Below are positions 8,548 through 16,933 of a stretch of 64,000 nucleotides of DNA, in pieces; the first letter of the stretch is position 1; each line of letters starts with the position of its first letter. Source of the DNA: Spirochaetota bacterium (GTDB lineage Bacteria; Spirochaetota; UBA4802; UBA5550). Where the stretch lies: NCBI GenBank assembly GCA_016928865.1, contig JAFGJX010000086.1, positions 26,622-90,621 of the forward strand, in the 5' to 3' direction. The translations under genes and the position numbers were made by a program. The notes under the pieces are model-generated. The model did no database searches and had not been told where the DNA came from. It saw nothing but the letters and a program-made list of their open reading frames with translations.

Positions 8548-8824
8548 GGCGGTCGTGGCCTCGTTTCATCGGGCGTCGCATCAGCCCGTGCGTGCTGTGG
8601 ACGTCTGCTTCGGCCCATTATTCCCGCGCCGCGGAATCAGACAACCAATTTTTTCCCGCTGCGGGCGGCCGTCCCGCGAGGCGCGCGCTGCCGGGGACAG
8701 GAGGCACGAGGCGTATGGAGAATTTGTTAGTTGACAAATGCTTCATTTTATTGTTGATGAAAGCTATACTTTACCGCCTGGTGCCGGCCCCCTGCGGGCC
8801 TGCCGGTTCGCGATGGAGGAGGAT

Positions 8825-9274
8825 ATGGACCTGACACAAAAACAAAAAGCCATGAAGTACACGGGCCTGATCTATTCGGTCGTATTCATCGGCACGCTGC
8901 TGATATTTATCGCTTTGCCGGAACAGATGTTCTCCGCTATCAACGACGTATCGGCGGCGCTCTTTCCCTCGTTGCCGCCTGCTTCAGATTCCGGTAAATT
9001 CTGGGTCTCCCTTTCGGTATCCATGATGGTCACCATATCCGCGCTGTCGCTGATGATATACCTGGACGTGAAGGCCAACTACCGGATGGCGGTGCCCCTG
9101 GTGGCCGCGAAATTCACTTCGTCGATCCTGGGCCTGGGGTTTTTCATTGCCGGGACGGCATGCACGGAAACCGGCTGGAATACGCTGGCAAACATCCTGA
9201 TTCTCTTTACGGATCTGCCCCTGGGCGTGCTGATGCTCGTCCTGTACCGTATGGTAAGGGACGAACGGGTATGA
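8825..9274 (+). CDS. four-helix integral membrane protein
   Basis: A 149-aa protein with four hydrophobic helices (approximately 13-32, 55-80, 86-108 and 118-140). I recognise no family. ATG 8825 is chosen for the GGAGGAGGA tract immediately upstream; longer frames from 8738 or 8813 are possible. Its TGA overlaps the ATG of the next gene (ATGA at 9271-9274), so the two are translationally coupled and probably functionally linked. A TTGACA at 8731-8736 may mark a promoter, but no good -10 box lies at the right distance. Confidence 0.7.
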   Translation: MDLTQKQKAMKYTGLIYSVVFIGTLLIFIALPEQMFSAINDVSAALFPSLPPASDSGKFWVSLSVSMMVTISALSLMIYLDVKANYRMAVPLVAAKFTSSILGLGFFIAGTACTETGWNTLANILILFTDLPLGVLMLVLYRMVRDERV

Positions 9275-10896
9275 CTGGATCCGGTGGTGTCACCGAGCGC
9301 GGGAAGTATGTGAATCGTTACAGCAGGCGTGATTTTATAAAGGCGTCCGCCGTGGCGGTCGCAACCGCGGCGGTCCCTGACGGCATGTTCACGGGATGCG
9401 CAACTGGCTCGGGGCGCGCACTTCCCCCGATAGATTATTCCGCGCCACTGCGCCTTAACCGGTGCAGCGTGATCGATGTCGATTCCGGCCGCGTGATCCC
9501 CGACCGCACCATTACCATAGAGAAAGGGATCCTCAGGTCGATAGAGCCCACCCGCCCCGGGAATGAAGCGCGTCACACCTCTCTTGACCTGGGGGGAAGC
9601 TATGTCATGCCGGGCCTTATCGACGCGCACTGCCACCTGACCCTTCAGTCCTGCGGCTATTTCAGGACCGTGGACGCGGCAAAATACGTCAGCCAGATCA
9701 AGAGAAACGGCCAGATGCAGGTTGAAGCGGGCGTCACCACGGTTCGCGACATGGGCAGCTTCCCGAAGATGCTGCACGGGCTGATGGATGACTATGCACG
9801 GGACCTGCGTATCGGGCCCCGGGTTGTGTACTGCAACGCGTTCACGAATATAGACGGCGGGCATCCGGACATCAGGCCCTCGGAGCTTTCGGACTTTGCC
9901 CCGGTTTCAGAGGCCCTGACCGGGAAGATGTATCTGTATTATAAAAACCGAAATGAGCTGATGGATGGCCTCAGGAAAAACGTGGAGGACGGTGCCACGT
10001 TCATCAAGCTGACCATGGACGACCTGTCCCTGATCTGCGGCAGGGGCAAGATCCCTGTATACAGCGACGACGACCTGAAAACGATATTTGATTTCGCCGA
10101 TTCAAACGGCCTGCCCGTGGCCGTGCACAGCCTGCGGTACTACGGGCTGAAGCGGGCGCTGCAGTATCCGGTGCACTCGATGGAGCACATCACGAGCGAC
10201 GCGGTCATCAGCGACGCCGACATCAGGACCATGGCGCGGAAGAAGGTATCGATCGTGCCAACGCTGATCATCGGGCAGACATTCGCCTTCAGGGAGCGGT
10301 ACGAAGCGATCCCACGCGCGTATGAAACACCCTTTATAAAGAACGAGCTGGCGATACGTGACGAGTATGTCTTCAGGGGAGAACATCGCAACTATGACGC
10401 GGATCTGCACCGGCTGAATATTGAAAGCATACAGTGGTTCAGGGATCCTGGATGCGCCGCCATGCCGAAAGAAAAGAAGTTCCTGACAGACCCTGAAGTC
10501 GGCTTCAATTGTCTTCTGAACGGGCCGGTGAACGCTCGCAGGATGCGAAACGCCGGGATCAGGATCGGCTGCGGGACCGATTCGGGCGTTCCCCTGCATT
10601 ACCACGGCTCCCTGTGGCGCGAAATGGAGATGATGACCAGGATCGGCTTCAGAAATGACGAGGTACTCCGTTCTGCAACGATCAATAACGCGGGGATCCT
10701 CGGAGCGGCCGACGCCATCGGCTCGCTGCGCGAGGGGAAGCGCGCGGACATACTCGTGCTGAAGGACAACCCCCTGCGCGCCATAGAGGCGCTCCGGTCG
10801 CCTCTCCTGGTGCTGTCTGGCGGAAAGGTCAGGTACAGCGCCGTGGACCTGAAACAGAACGGCGCGGAGGCGGGGGACAATGCATATGCCGTATAG
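9271..10896 (+). CDS. Tat-exported amidohydrolase
   Basis: A 541-aa metal-dependent hydrolase. The N-terminus carries a twin-arginine motif (SRRDFIKA), a hydrophobic stretch, then a possible lipobox (MFTGC), so it is probably a folded Tat substrate anchored outside the inner membrane. The amidohydrolase barrel shows GLIDAHCHL (HxH), a lysine in ATFIKLTMDD, His in VAVHSL and SMEHI, and Asp in GCGTDSG. The LREGKRADILVL ending is typical of the imidazolonepropionase/prolidase-like branch. The substrate is unknown. The start ATG overlaps the stop of the membrane protein upstream; an FAD oxidoreductase gene follows after 21 bp, making a three-gene operon. Confidence 0.85.
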   Translation: MTGSGGVTERGKYVNRYSRRDFIKASAVAVATAAVPDGMFTGCATGSGRALPPIDYSAPLRLNRCSVIDVDSGRVIPDRTITIEKGILRSIEPTRPGNEARHTSLDLGGSYVMPGLIDAHCHLTLQSCGYFRTVDAAKYVSQIKRNGQMQVEAGVTTVRDMGSFPKMLHGLMDDYARDLRIGPRVVYCNAFTNIDGGHPDIRPSELSDFAPVSEALTGKMYLYYKNRNELMDGLRKNVEDGATFIKLTMDDLSLICGRGKIPVYSDDDLKTIFDFADSNGLPVAVHSLRYYGLKRALQYPVHSMEHITSDAVISDADIRTMARKKVSIVPTLIIGQTFAFRERYEAIPRAYETPFIKNELAIRDEYVFRGEHRNYDADLHRLNIESIQWFRDPGCAAMPKEKKFLTDPEVGFNCLLNGPVNARRMRNAGIRIGCGTDSGVPLHYHGSLWREMEMMTRIGFRNDEVLRSATINNAGILGAADAIGSLREGKRADILVLKDNPLRAIEALRSPLLVLSGGKVRYSAVDLKQNGAEAGDNAYAV

Positions 10897-10917
10897 CTGC
10901 GGAGAAGGAGGTACCCG

Positions 10918-12216
10918 ATGGGCAGTACAATCATAGTTGGAGCCGGCATCAATGGCATGCTGCTCGGGGCACTGCTGGCCCATGATGGGGAGTCGGTGAC
11001 GATATATGAGAAAAACAGGTTTACCGGGGGGAGGGCCTTTCTGTACGAGCGCGGCGGCTATGTGATGGACTACGGCGTGCACCTGACCAGGTTCGGTCCG
11101 GAGAGCGCGCTTGCGAAGATCATGAAGCGGATCGGCGCCGGGGTCTCGTTCAAACGCCTGGGCACCTCGTACGTCATCGATAAAAACGGGAGCAGGGTCG
11201 TCTTTCCGACCAGCCCCTTCGGCATCGTCAGGAGCGACATGTTCACTCTCTATGAAAAGGCCAGGCTGTTCGGCCTGCTGTTCAGAATAAAAAAAGGCGC
11301 GTTGAACGACGGGCTGATGGACGTGTCCCTGCGCGACTGGATGAACATGAACAACGTCACCGGCGGCTTCAGAAGATATCTGGAGCTCCTGAGCGCGTCG
11401 GTCATGGTCTGCCCTTTTTTCGAAAAGACCTCTGCCGGGGAAATGTTCAGAAACCTGAACCGGGTCTTCGCCACCGGACACTCGGCCGAATATCCCGCCG
11501 CCGGATGGAAGCCGGTACATGCCGCGCTCATTCGTGAAATTGAGAAGGCGGGTGCCATCAATTGCGGCGTCAGGGTGGACTCGGTGATTATTGACAGGGG
11601 GAAGGCCGTTGGCGTCGTTGCCGGAGGCAGGCGGGTCATGGCCGAACGCGTTGTGATCAACGTGCCGGTGCAGGAGCTGTTCACCCTCATGCCGGATAGC
11701 GCCTTCAGCCCGGCCTATGTCAAGATGTGCAGGCAGCTCGTGCCGACATCCGGCATTTTTTTCGATATCGCCCTGGATAAACGGATCGCCGATTACGACG
11801 GGCTCCTGTACACCTACAGCCCGATGACGTACGGGATGATCACTTCCAACCTCGTCGACGGACTTGCTCCTGAAGGCGGCCAGGTCCTCACCATGCTCTA
11901 TCCAACCTCGCTGGAAGACGTGCGCGACGGGGCGCTGCGGATCCAGCGCAAGGACGAGCTCTGGAGCGCGATCAAGAAATATTTCCCCGGCATTGAACAG
12001 CATATTCTCTGGATGCGCGAATCGAGCCTGAAGATGGTGGACGGGGCCCAGGTGAACACCACACAGACCGAGGAAAATCGACCCGGGACCAGTGTGCCGG
12101 GTGTTCGGAACCTTTTTCTGGTGGGGGATTCGATCTCCTCTCCCGGGGCGGGCGGCGATATCGGGAACGAATCGGTGCTTGCCGCGTATGCGGCGATGAC
12201 GGGAAATGCGCTGTAA
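10918..12216 (+). CDS. FAD-dependent oxidoreductase, phytoene-desaturase-like
   Basis: A 432-aa flavoprotein. The N-terminus has the dinucleotide-binding motif IIVGAGINGMLLG, then the acidic end of strand 2 (TIYEKN) and FTGGRAFLYERGGYVMDYG, the typical FAD-contacting continuation in the phytoene desaturase/monoamine oxidase superfamily. The C-terminal FAD motif is LFLVGDSISSPGAGGDIGNE. No signal peptide. Substrate unknown; a desaturase, isomerase or polyprenyl-lipid oxidoreductase are possibilities. GGAGGT upstream supports ATG 10918. It is the last gene of the operon with the amidohydrolase and converges on the cyclic-nucleotide-binding gene with 23 bp between stops. Confidence 0.8.
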   Translation: MGSTIIVGAGINGMLLGALLAHDGESVTIYEKNRFTGGRAFLYERGGYVMDYGVHLTRFGPESALAKIMKRIGAGVSFKRLGTSYVIDKNGSRVVFPTSPFGIVRSDMFTLYEKARLFGLLFRIKKGALNDGLMDVSLRDWMNMNNVTGGFRRYLELLSASVMVCPFFEKTSAGEMFRNLNRVFATGHSAEYPAAGWKPVHAALIREIEKAGAINCGVRVDSVIIDRGKAVGVVAGGRRVMAERVVINVPVQELFTLMPDSAFSPAYVKMCRQLVPTSGIFFDIALDKRIADYDGLLYTYSPMTYGMITSNLVDGLAPEGGQVLTMLYPTSLEDVRDGALRIQRKDELWSAIKKYFPGIEQHILWMRESSLKMVDGAQVNTTQTEENRPGTSVPGVRNLFLVGDSISSPGAGGDIGNESVLAAYAAMTGNAL

Positions 12217-12239
12217 GGCGCGGCGTTCCGGCCGCTTCC

Positions 12240-12776
12240 CTATCTGTTCGATGATATTTCTTCCACCAGCGCTGAAAAGAGGGTTATGATGTCGGTGTTT
12301 GATTTTCTCAAATTTGCGCAGAGACGGCTGGCGATGGCCCGTGTGATGGCAAGCCCCGCCTGCGGGTTCTCGTCGCCGAACTTGATGAAATCCTCGCGGC
12401 TGATGACCAGGCATCTGCAGTCGGTTTTCGCGTACACCGAGGCTGACCGCCGGTCATTGTCGATAAGGGCGATCTCCCCTACGTAGACGGCGCCCAGACC
12501 GGCGTTCATGGTGGTCACGGTGTACTGCTCGTTTTGCAGGGTCTTTTTGATGATGTCTATCTGTCCGCTGATGACGATGAACAGCTCGTCGCCGAAATCT
12601 CCCTCCCGGATGATCGGCTTTCCCTTCCGGTAAAACCTGCGCGTGCACATTTCGGCTATCCTTTTTATCATGTCAATGTCATTGGCGAACATTGAAAAGA
12701 AGGACACTTCTTTCAGCTTGTCCAGGACGTAGTCGGTCCGCTCGGAGAGTTTTTTCTTTCTTTTAAACAACGGCAT
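12240..12776 (-). CDS. cyclic nucleotide-binding domain protein
   Basis: A 178-aa cytoplasmic protein that is almost entirely one CNBD/Crp-fold domain: REGDFGDELFIVISGQIDII, then VGEIALIDNDRRSASVYA as the phosphate-binding cassette, with the key Glu and Arg present. No DNA-binding domain follows. The gene starts inside the last codons of the potassium channel gene upstream (overlap 12763-12776), so they are translationally coupled, and the protein probably serves as a detached ligand sensor for that channel. ATG 12776 is preferred; a TTG at 12785 is also possible. Confidence 0.85.
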   Translation of the reverse strand: MPLFKRKKKLSERTDYVLDKLKEVSFFSMFANDIDMIKRIAEMCTRRFYRKGKPIIREGDFGDELFIVISGQIDIIKKTLQNEQYTVTTMNAGLGAVYVGEIALIDNDRRSASVYAKTDCRCLVISREDFIKFGDENPQAGLAITRAIASRLCANLRKSNTDIITLFSALVEEISSNR

Positions 12777-14130
12777 GGCTGGCAACGTTCCTTTTTTGTT
12801 TCATTGGCCTGCGGGCGCGGCCCTCGATGATGATGGCCTTGCTGTGGTGGGTGATGACATACTCCGGCTTCGGATTTATAACCGGCATGTTGGCGACGAG
12901 CTGCTTCACGTCCTTCAGGCTGTCAACGAGCTTGGAGATGTCCGGGGTCTTCTGCGCATCCCGGATGGCCTCGGTTTTTCGCGTGTAGAAGTTGCCGGTG
13001 TTCTCAAGTATCCCGATGAGGATCGTCCGGTCGCGGGACATGTAAAAATCGAAGAGCTCCCCGAACGATTTTCCCGCAAAGCGCGCCGGGATGGTTTGTG
13101 TCGAGATGGATACTTCCGCATCCACGTTCAGGAGCGCGCTTATCACGTGTGAGATTCCACTTCCCGCCGATGCGTTGGCGATGATGGAGCGGTTGTATTC
13201 CGTGGAGAGGATGATCTCGTCGCAGTTCGAAAAGCGGAGATAGCGCTCGAACTTCTCGTCGATGATCTCGGCGCAGGTGTATATGGTCTTTGACATGGAT
13301 TTGATCGTGATAATGGCCATGACGGTGCGCGAATCGACCTCCTGCACCGAGCCCTGGACCAGGCGGTCGGCGAATACGATCACCCGCGAGGCGTCTTTCA
13401 GCCGGGCGCGCTTCAGAACCCGCTCGTCGATGTAGTCGCCGTGGATGTAGTTGATATGCGAGAACCTGCTGTCGGATTTCAGGTTTTCGATCTCTTCGGC
13501 GCCCGCGGTGTTGATCAGCACGAAATCGGATGGCAGGAACTCGGGGTTCTTTTCCATGATATGGTAGAGGATGTCGGCCATGTCGCGCTTCCATCCGCAC
13601 AGTATGAAATGGTTTTTGAGCTTTAATTCCTTCAATCCGCGTCCCTCCTTGAGCTGTTTTTCCACCAGGGCCGATGCGATATTACCGGTGACGACCCCGA
13701 CCAGCGAAACGCCGAAGAACATGAGCAGTATCCCCATCAATCTGCCCGCCGCCGATTTCGGGTAGTAATCGCCGTAACCGACCGTTGTCGACGTGACGAA
13801 GGCCCACCATACCGCATCCTTGAGGGAACGTATGTTGCTTGAAGACGCTTCGTCCTCGACCTTCACGCCGCCCGCGTCCCGGTAGAAAACATGCCTGCTT
13901 TCAAAATAATAGACCGCCGTTGAAAAAACCGAAAGAAAAATGAAGCCGGCGAGAAAGAGCTTGAAGAAAAAGTTTCTCGTTACCTTCGTGATCACAAATG
14001 TGATCGTCCTTGTTCCGGGTTTTTTTGCGCTATCGGAATTTTTTTTCAAAAACGCGCGCGCGTTATCCAAACCGGACCCCTCCCGGGTTTTAAGCAGGAA
14101 GCTTTTAATTGTTGTTTTCGGTTCCAGCAT
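12763..14130 (-). CDS. RCK-domain potassium channel
   Basis: A 455-aa protein with two main membrane helices (~55-75 and ~126-148) flanking a pore loop with the selectivity filter TTVGYGD. The C-terminal half is a TrkA-N/RCK-like Rossmann domain starting at NHFILCGWKRDM, with the CGWxxx form common in large bacterial and plant channels. It should conduct potassium or mediate efflux, gated by a ligand at the RCK domain. It lacks an S1-S4 voltage sensor. Its 3' end overlaps the separate CNBD gene, an arrangement that looks like a two-polypeptide version of a cyclic-nucleotide-gated channel. Confidence 0.88.
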   Translation of the reverse strand: MLEPKTTIKSFLLKTREGSGLDNARAFLKKNSDSAKKPGTRTITFVITKVTRNFFFKLFLAGFIFLSVFSTAVYYFESRHVFYRDAGGVKVEDEASSSNIRSLKDAVWWAFVTSTTVGYGDYYPKSAAGRLMGILLMFFGVSLVGVVTGNIASALVEKQLKEGRGLKELKLKNHFILCGWKRDMADILYHIMEKNPEFLPSDFVLINTAGAEEIENLKSDSRFSHINYIHGDYIDERVLKRARLKDASRVIVFADRLVQGSVQEVDSRTVMAIITIKSMSKTIYTCAEIIDEKFERYLRFSNCDEIILSTEYNRSIIANASAGSGISHVISALLNVDAEVSISTQTIPARFAGKSFGELFDFYMSRDRTILIGILENTGNFYTRKTEAIRDAQKTPDISKLVDSLKDVKQLVANMPVINPKPEYVITHHSKAIIIEGRARRPMKQKRNVASHAVV

Positions 14131-14263
14131 GGTTCTTTTCGATATCGGTATAGGGAACCCGGGGGTTTCCGGTTACATTGTCGAAAAATGTCATGCAAAT
14201 CATTAATATTGTTTCATGATTTACAGGGATTTTTTTCATTATAAAAATCGACGGAATGGCGCT

Positions 14264-14293
14264 TGACGTCCGGGCATGATCCGGAGTATATTG
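14264..14293 (+). promoter_or_regulatory. sigma70-type promoter for the zinc-ribbon gene
   Basis: TTGACG (14264-14269) and TATATT (14288-14293) are separated by 18 bp. Transcription would start near 14300, leaving a short leader with an AAGGAGGTG ribosome-binding site before ATG 14319. Confidence 0.6.
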
Positions 14294-14318
14294 GTGGTGA
14301 CGGTCAAGGAGGTGCGCT

Positions 14319-14744
14319 ATGATCTGCCCGCGATGCAGGAAAGGCCTGGTGAAGGAGAGCAGGGAAGGGGAGGAGATTCTGGTCTGCAGGGAGTGCGGCG
14401 GGATGTGGCTGCATCCGCATCAGCTCAACAACCTGCTGAAAGAGAGCGGCGGCGACGTTGAGCTCTGTTCCTACAATACCCTGCCGGAGGACGATCGCTA
14501 TCCGATGATCCGTTGCCGCGAGTGTCCCGATACCCTCATGCTGAAAATCAATTTCCTCGATTATTCAGATATCATCATGGACCGCTGTCCCTCGTGCGGC
14601 TCCTACTGGCTCGATAAAAACGAGCTGGCGAACATGCACAAGTATATAAAGCAGGTGGAAGAGGGGAGCCACCAGGTTAAGGATTTTTCAGCCTATACCC
14701 TTCTCACGCGGTTGAGCCGTATAGCCTACTCGATCTTTCACTGA
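14319..14744 (+). CDS. zinc-ribbon (TFIIB-type) protein
   Basis: A 141-aa protein with two copies of a zf-TFIIB zinc ribbon. The first is CPRC...CRECGGMWL near the N-terminus; the second is CREC...CPSCGSYWLDKNEL around residues 68-107. The paired CxxC motifs plus the GxxWLxxxEL ending define the family. These small proteins are widespread and uncharacterised; metal or nucleic-acid binding is inferred. The start is secure: AAGGAGGTG lies 6 nt before ATG 14319. Confidence 0.8.
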   Translation: MICPRCRKGLVKESREGEEILVCRECGGMWLHPHQLNNLLKESGGDVELCSYNTLPEDDRYPMIRCRECPDTLMLKINFLDYSDIIMDRCPSCGSYWLDKNELANMHKYIKQVEEGSHQVKDFSAYTLLTRLSRIAYSIFH

Positions 14745-15107
14745 CCGCCCGGTCCCGTGACCATGAGTATACGCTTCTGCATGGCCGCGATCAATGCCCT
14801 GGGCGAAAACCGGCTGCCGTTCATGCACGCGGCCACTTAATGCGTAAAAACCAGCCCGGGGAGGCGGCGCAGATTTCCGGGCGGGTGGTGGATCTCAAAG
14901 GTTTTGAGAGAAGAATTGACGGCATCGGTCCCGTGTTCGGCGCGCCCATATTATTCTTGACGGATTCCGAAAAACATGTAACTTGCGATTATATGTGCCT
15001 TCACATATATTTTGAACGGGCGGCGTGATTTTGCATGAGATATCACCCCGGCCCGATCAGGTCGCGGTTAGAAATAAAATAACGAAAAAAATAAAACGGA
15101 GTATTAT
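14745..15107. other. 363-bp intergenic region, no gene supported
   Basis: The only open frames (a 25-codon one from 14763 and a 62-codon one from 14840) lack ribosome-binding sites and recognisable translation. A perfect hairpin ATATGTG-CCTT-CACATAT lies at 14991-15008, about 100 bp before the lipoprotein gene, and may be an operator or leader element. The last 40 bp are very A-rich. Confidence 0.45.
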
Positions 15108-15779
15108 ATGAGATTATCAGTGTCGATTCTGGCGGCTTTTCTTGTATTTCTTGCAGGGTGCGTCACCATGCCGGATCCCGTGCCCGATGAATACCTCGTA
15201 GAAAAAACTGCCGAGCAGGAAAAGGGCCTGGAGAAACTGGAAAATTTTGTCATAGCAAAAAACCACGCGGCCCGCGTGATGAAAGAAAAGCTTCATGACG
15301 CCGAGCAAAAACTGAAAGTCGAGAAGGGAAGACTCGGTATACTGAAAGATGAAAAGAAGCTGCTCGAGGAGAAGCAGAAGCAATATAAGCTGGAAAACGA
15401 CGGCGAGAAGGTCGATGAAACCGCGAACCTGATCGCCCGGAAGGATAATGAGATACGGGCCCAGGCCTCGCTGGTTGATCACGTCGAAGCGCTTCGCGAT
15501 CTTGCGATTGCTGAAAAGGACGTCGCCGATGCCGACCTGTCTGTCCAGGTAGCGGAGTTGCGCTATGAAAGGGCCAGGATAGCACGTGACTATCTGATGA
15601 GCCGCCTGGGAACGACTGATACTAAAGATAAGAAAGATTCGTCAGAGGCGGCGGAGAAATATGATGAAAAGTATCGCGTGTACCTGGAGAAGCAGAAGAA
15701 GATACTGGTCGACAAGAAGGAGGACCGCGAGGAAGCCGCGGTCAAGGTTCGGGCGACCGAAGACAAACTGGTGAAATAG
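15108..15779 (+). CDS. coiled-coil lipoprotein
   Basis: A 223-aa protein with a signal peptide ending in a classical lipobox (LAGC, residues ~15-18), followed by an almost uninterrupted charged coiled coil (~35-220) rich in Lys, Glu and Ala. It should be lipidated and face the periplasm, possibly spanning toward the cell wall. CGGAG lies ahead of ATG 15108. The next gene, an OmpA-family protein that also has a long coiled coil, begins 12 bp after the stop, so the pair probably works together at the cell envelope, for example tethering outer membrane to peptidoglycan. Family unknown. Confidence 0.8.
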   Translation: MRLSVSILAAFLVFLAGCVTMPDPVPDEYLVEKTAEQEKGLEKLENFVIAKNHAARVMKEKLHDAEQKLKVEKGRLGILKDEKKLLEEKQKQYKLENDGEKVDETANLIARKDNEIRAQASLVDHVEALRDLAIAEKDVADADLSVQVAELRYERARIARDYLMSRLGTTDTKDKKDSSEAAEKYDEKYRVYLEKQKKILVDKKEDREEAAVKVRATEDKLVK

Positions 15780-15791
15780 GAACATACTGAC

Positions 15792-16838
15792 ATGAAACGA
15801 TATATGGTCATCAGGCTCATAATTACGGCAGCGGTGGCGGCCTTCCTCTTCAACGGGTCGGTGCCGGCCCGCGGGGCGCTTATTTACACGCCGTCGCAGT
15901 ACAAGAAGCTGTATAATGAAAATGAGGCGCTCCAGCTCGAATTGAATTCTTTAAAGCGGCAGTACGGCAACGACAAGGCGAACCTCGAGGCGAGGATAGC
16001 GGGGCTTGAAAACAAGATCGACAGCCTCGAGCGAGAGCTTGAGAATCTTCGGAAGGAGCAGAAGAGCGACCGTGAACTGTCCGCGAACAGAATCAAGGAG
16101 CTTGAAGACATGATCGATCTGATGAAGAAGAAGGGGAGCGATCGTGAAAAGCAGCTGATAGAGGAGAACCGGAAACTTCAGAGGCGCAGCGAGGACGACG
16201 TGGAGAAGCTCCGCGACGAGCTTGCAGCCGAGCGCCAGAAATGCATAACCGAGCTGGGAGAGGTTCGGGACCAGTACGAGAAGAAGATCTCCGACCTCAA
16301 GAAGGAGATCAATAATCTTAATATCGAGCTTTCGAACCTGGAAAAGCTGACCCAGAAACAGAAGGACGAGCTCGCCCGCATGGAGGACCAGGCGAAGGAG
16401 CTTGAAAAGCAGCTGGCCGAAGAGATACAGAAAGGCGACATTACGCTCAAGCGCTTTCACGACCGCCTGATCATCGATATCGGGGAGAAGATCAGCTTCG
16501 ATTCAGGAAAGGCGGAGCTCAAGAAGGACGTCATGCCGGCGCTCGGGAAGATTACCGAGATACTGAATAACTATCCGGGAAACAGGATAATCATCGAGGG
16601 CCACACGGACAATGTCCCCATCTCCACCAGCAGATTCAGGGACAACTGGCAGCTTTCCACAGAGCGGGCCCTGTCGGTCCTCAACTATATTCTGCGCGAA
16701 AAGAAGCTGAACACCTCCCGGTTCAGCGCGGCCGGCTACGGGGAATACAATCCGGTCGTTCCGAACGATACGCCGGCGAACCGCGCGCTTAACCGCCGCG
16801 TGGAGATCGTCGTGATTCCGCGCCTTCCGGGCAAGTGA
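15792..16838 (+). CDS. OmpA-family protein with long coiled coil
   Basis: A 348-aa exported protein: signal peptide ~1-27 (ending VPARGA), coiled coil ~35-215, then an OmpA-like peptidoglycan-binding domain ~220-345. The OmpA domain shows ISFDSGKAEL, IEGHTDNVPI, LSTERALSVLNYI and NDTPANRALNRRVEIVV. There is no transmembrane barrel, so it is probably periplasmic or anchored through partners and bound to peptidoglycan. The layout resembles MotB-like or flagellar-associated OmpA proteins, but no N-terminal membrane helix beyond the signal is seen. Co-transcribed with the upstream lipoprotein. Confidence 0.85.
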   Translation: MKRYMVIRLIITAAVAAFLFNGSVPARGALIYTPSQYKKLYNENEALQLELNSLKRQYGNDKANLEARIAGLENKIDSLERELENLRKEQKSDRELSANRIKELEDMIDLMKKKGSDREKQLIEENRKLQRRSEDDVEKLRDELAAERQKCITELGEVRDQYEKKISDLKKEINNLNIELSNLEKLTQKQKDELARMEDQAKELEKQLAEEIQKGDITLKRFHDRLIIDIGEKISFDSGKAELKKDVMPALGKITEILNNYPGNRIIIEGHTDNVPISTSRFRDNWQLSTERALSVLNYILREKKLNTSRFSAAGYGEYNPVVPNDTPANRALNRRVEIVVIPRLPGK

Positions 16839-16848
16839 CGCTTTTTTC

Positions 16849-16876
16849 TTGACGATCATGATGAACGGCGCATACT
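16849..16876 (+). promoter_or_regulatory. possible promoter for the following gene
   Basis: TTGACG (16849-16854) and CATACT (16871-16876) with a 16-bp spacer lie between the OmpA gene and the unknown 646-aa gene. The -10 match is moderate. Confidence 0.35.
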
Positions 16877-16933
16877 GGTGCCCCCGGCCGGTCCCGCCGG
16901 TGTGTGTATTCCCCAATTCGGTCAGGCCAGGAC

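Noticed and set aside
7564..8730. 388-codon open frame on the plus strand
   Set aside because: Overlaps the SGNH hydrolase gene on the other strand; translation is non-protein-like.
10102..12414. 770-codon open frame on the minus strand
   Set aside because: Antisense to the amidohydrolase and FAD oxidoreductase genes; His/Arg/Pro-rich composition typical of a shadow frame in GC-rich DNA.
14840..15028. 62-codon open frame before the coiled-coil lipoprotein
   Set aside because: No ribosome-binding site or similarity; treated as intergenic.
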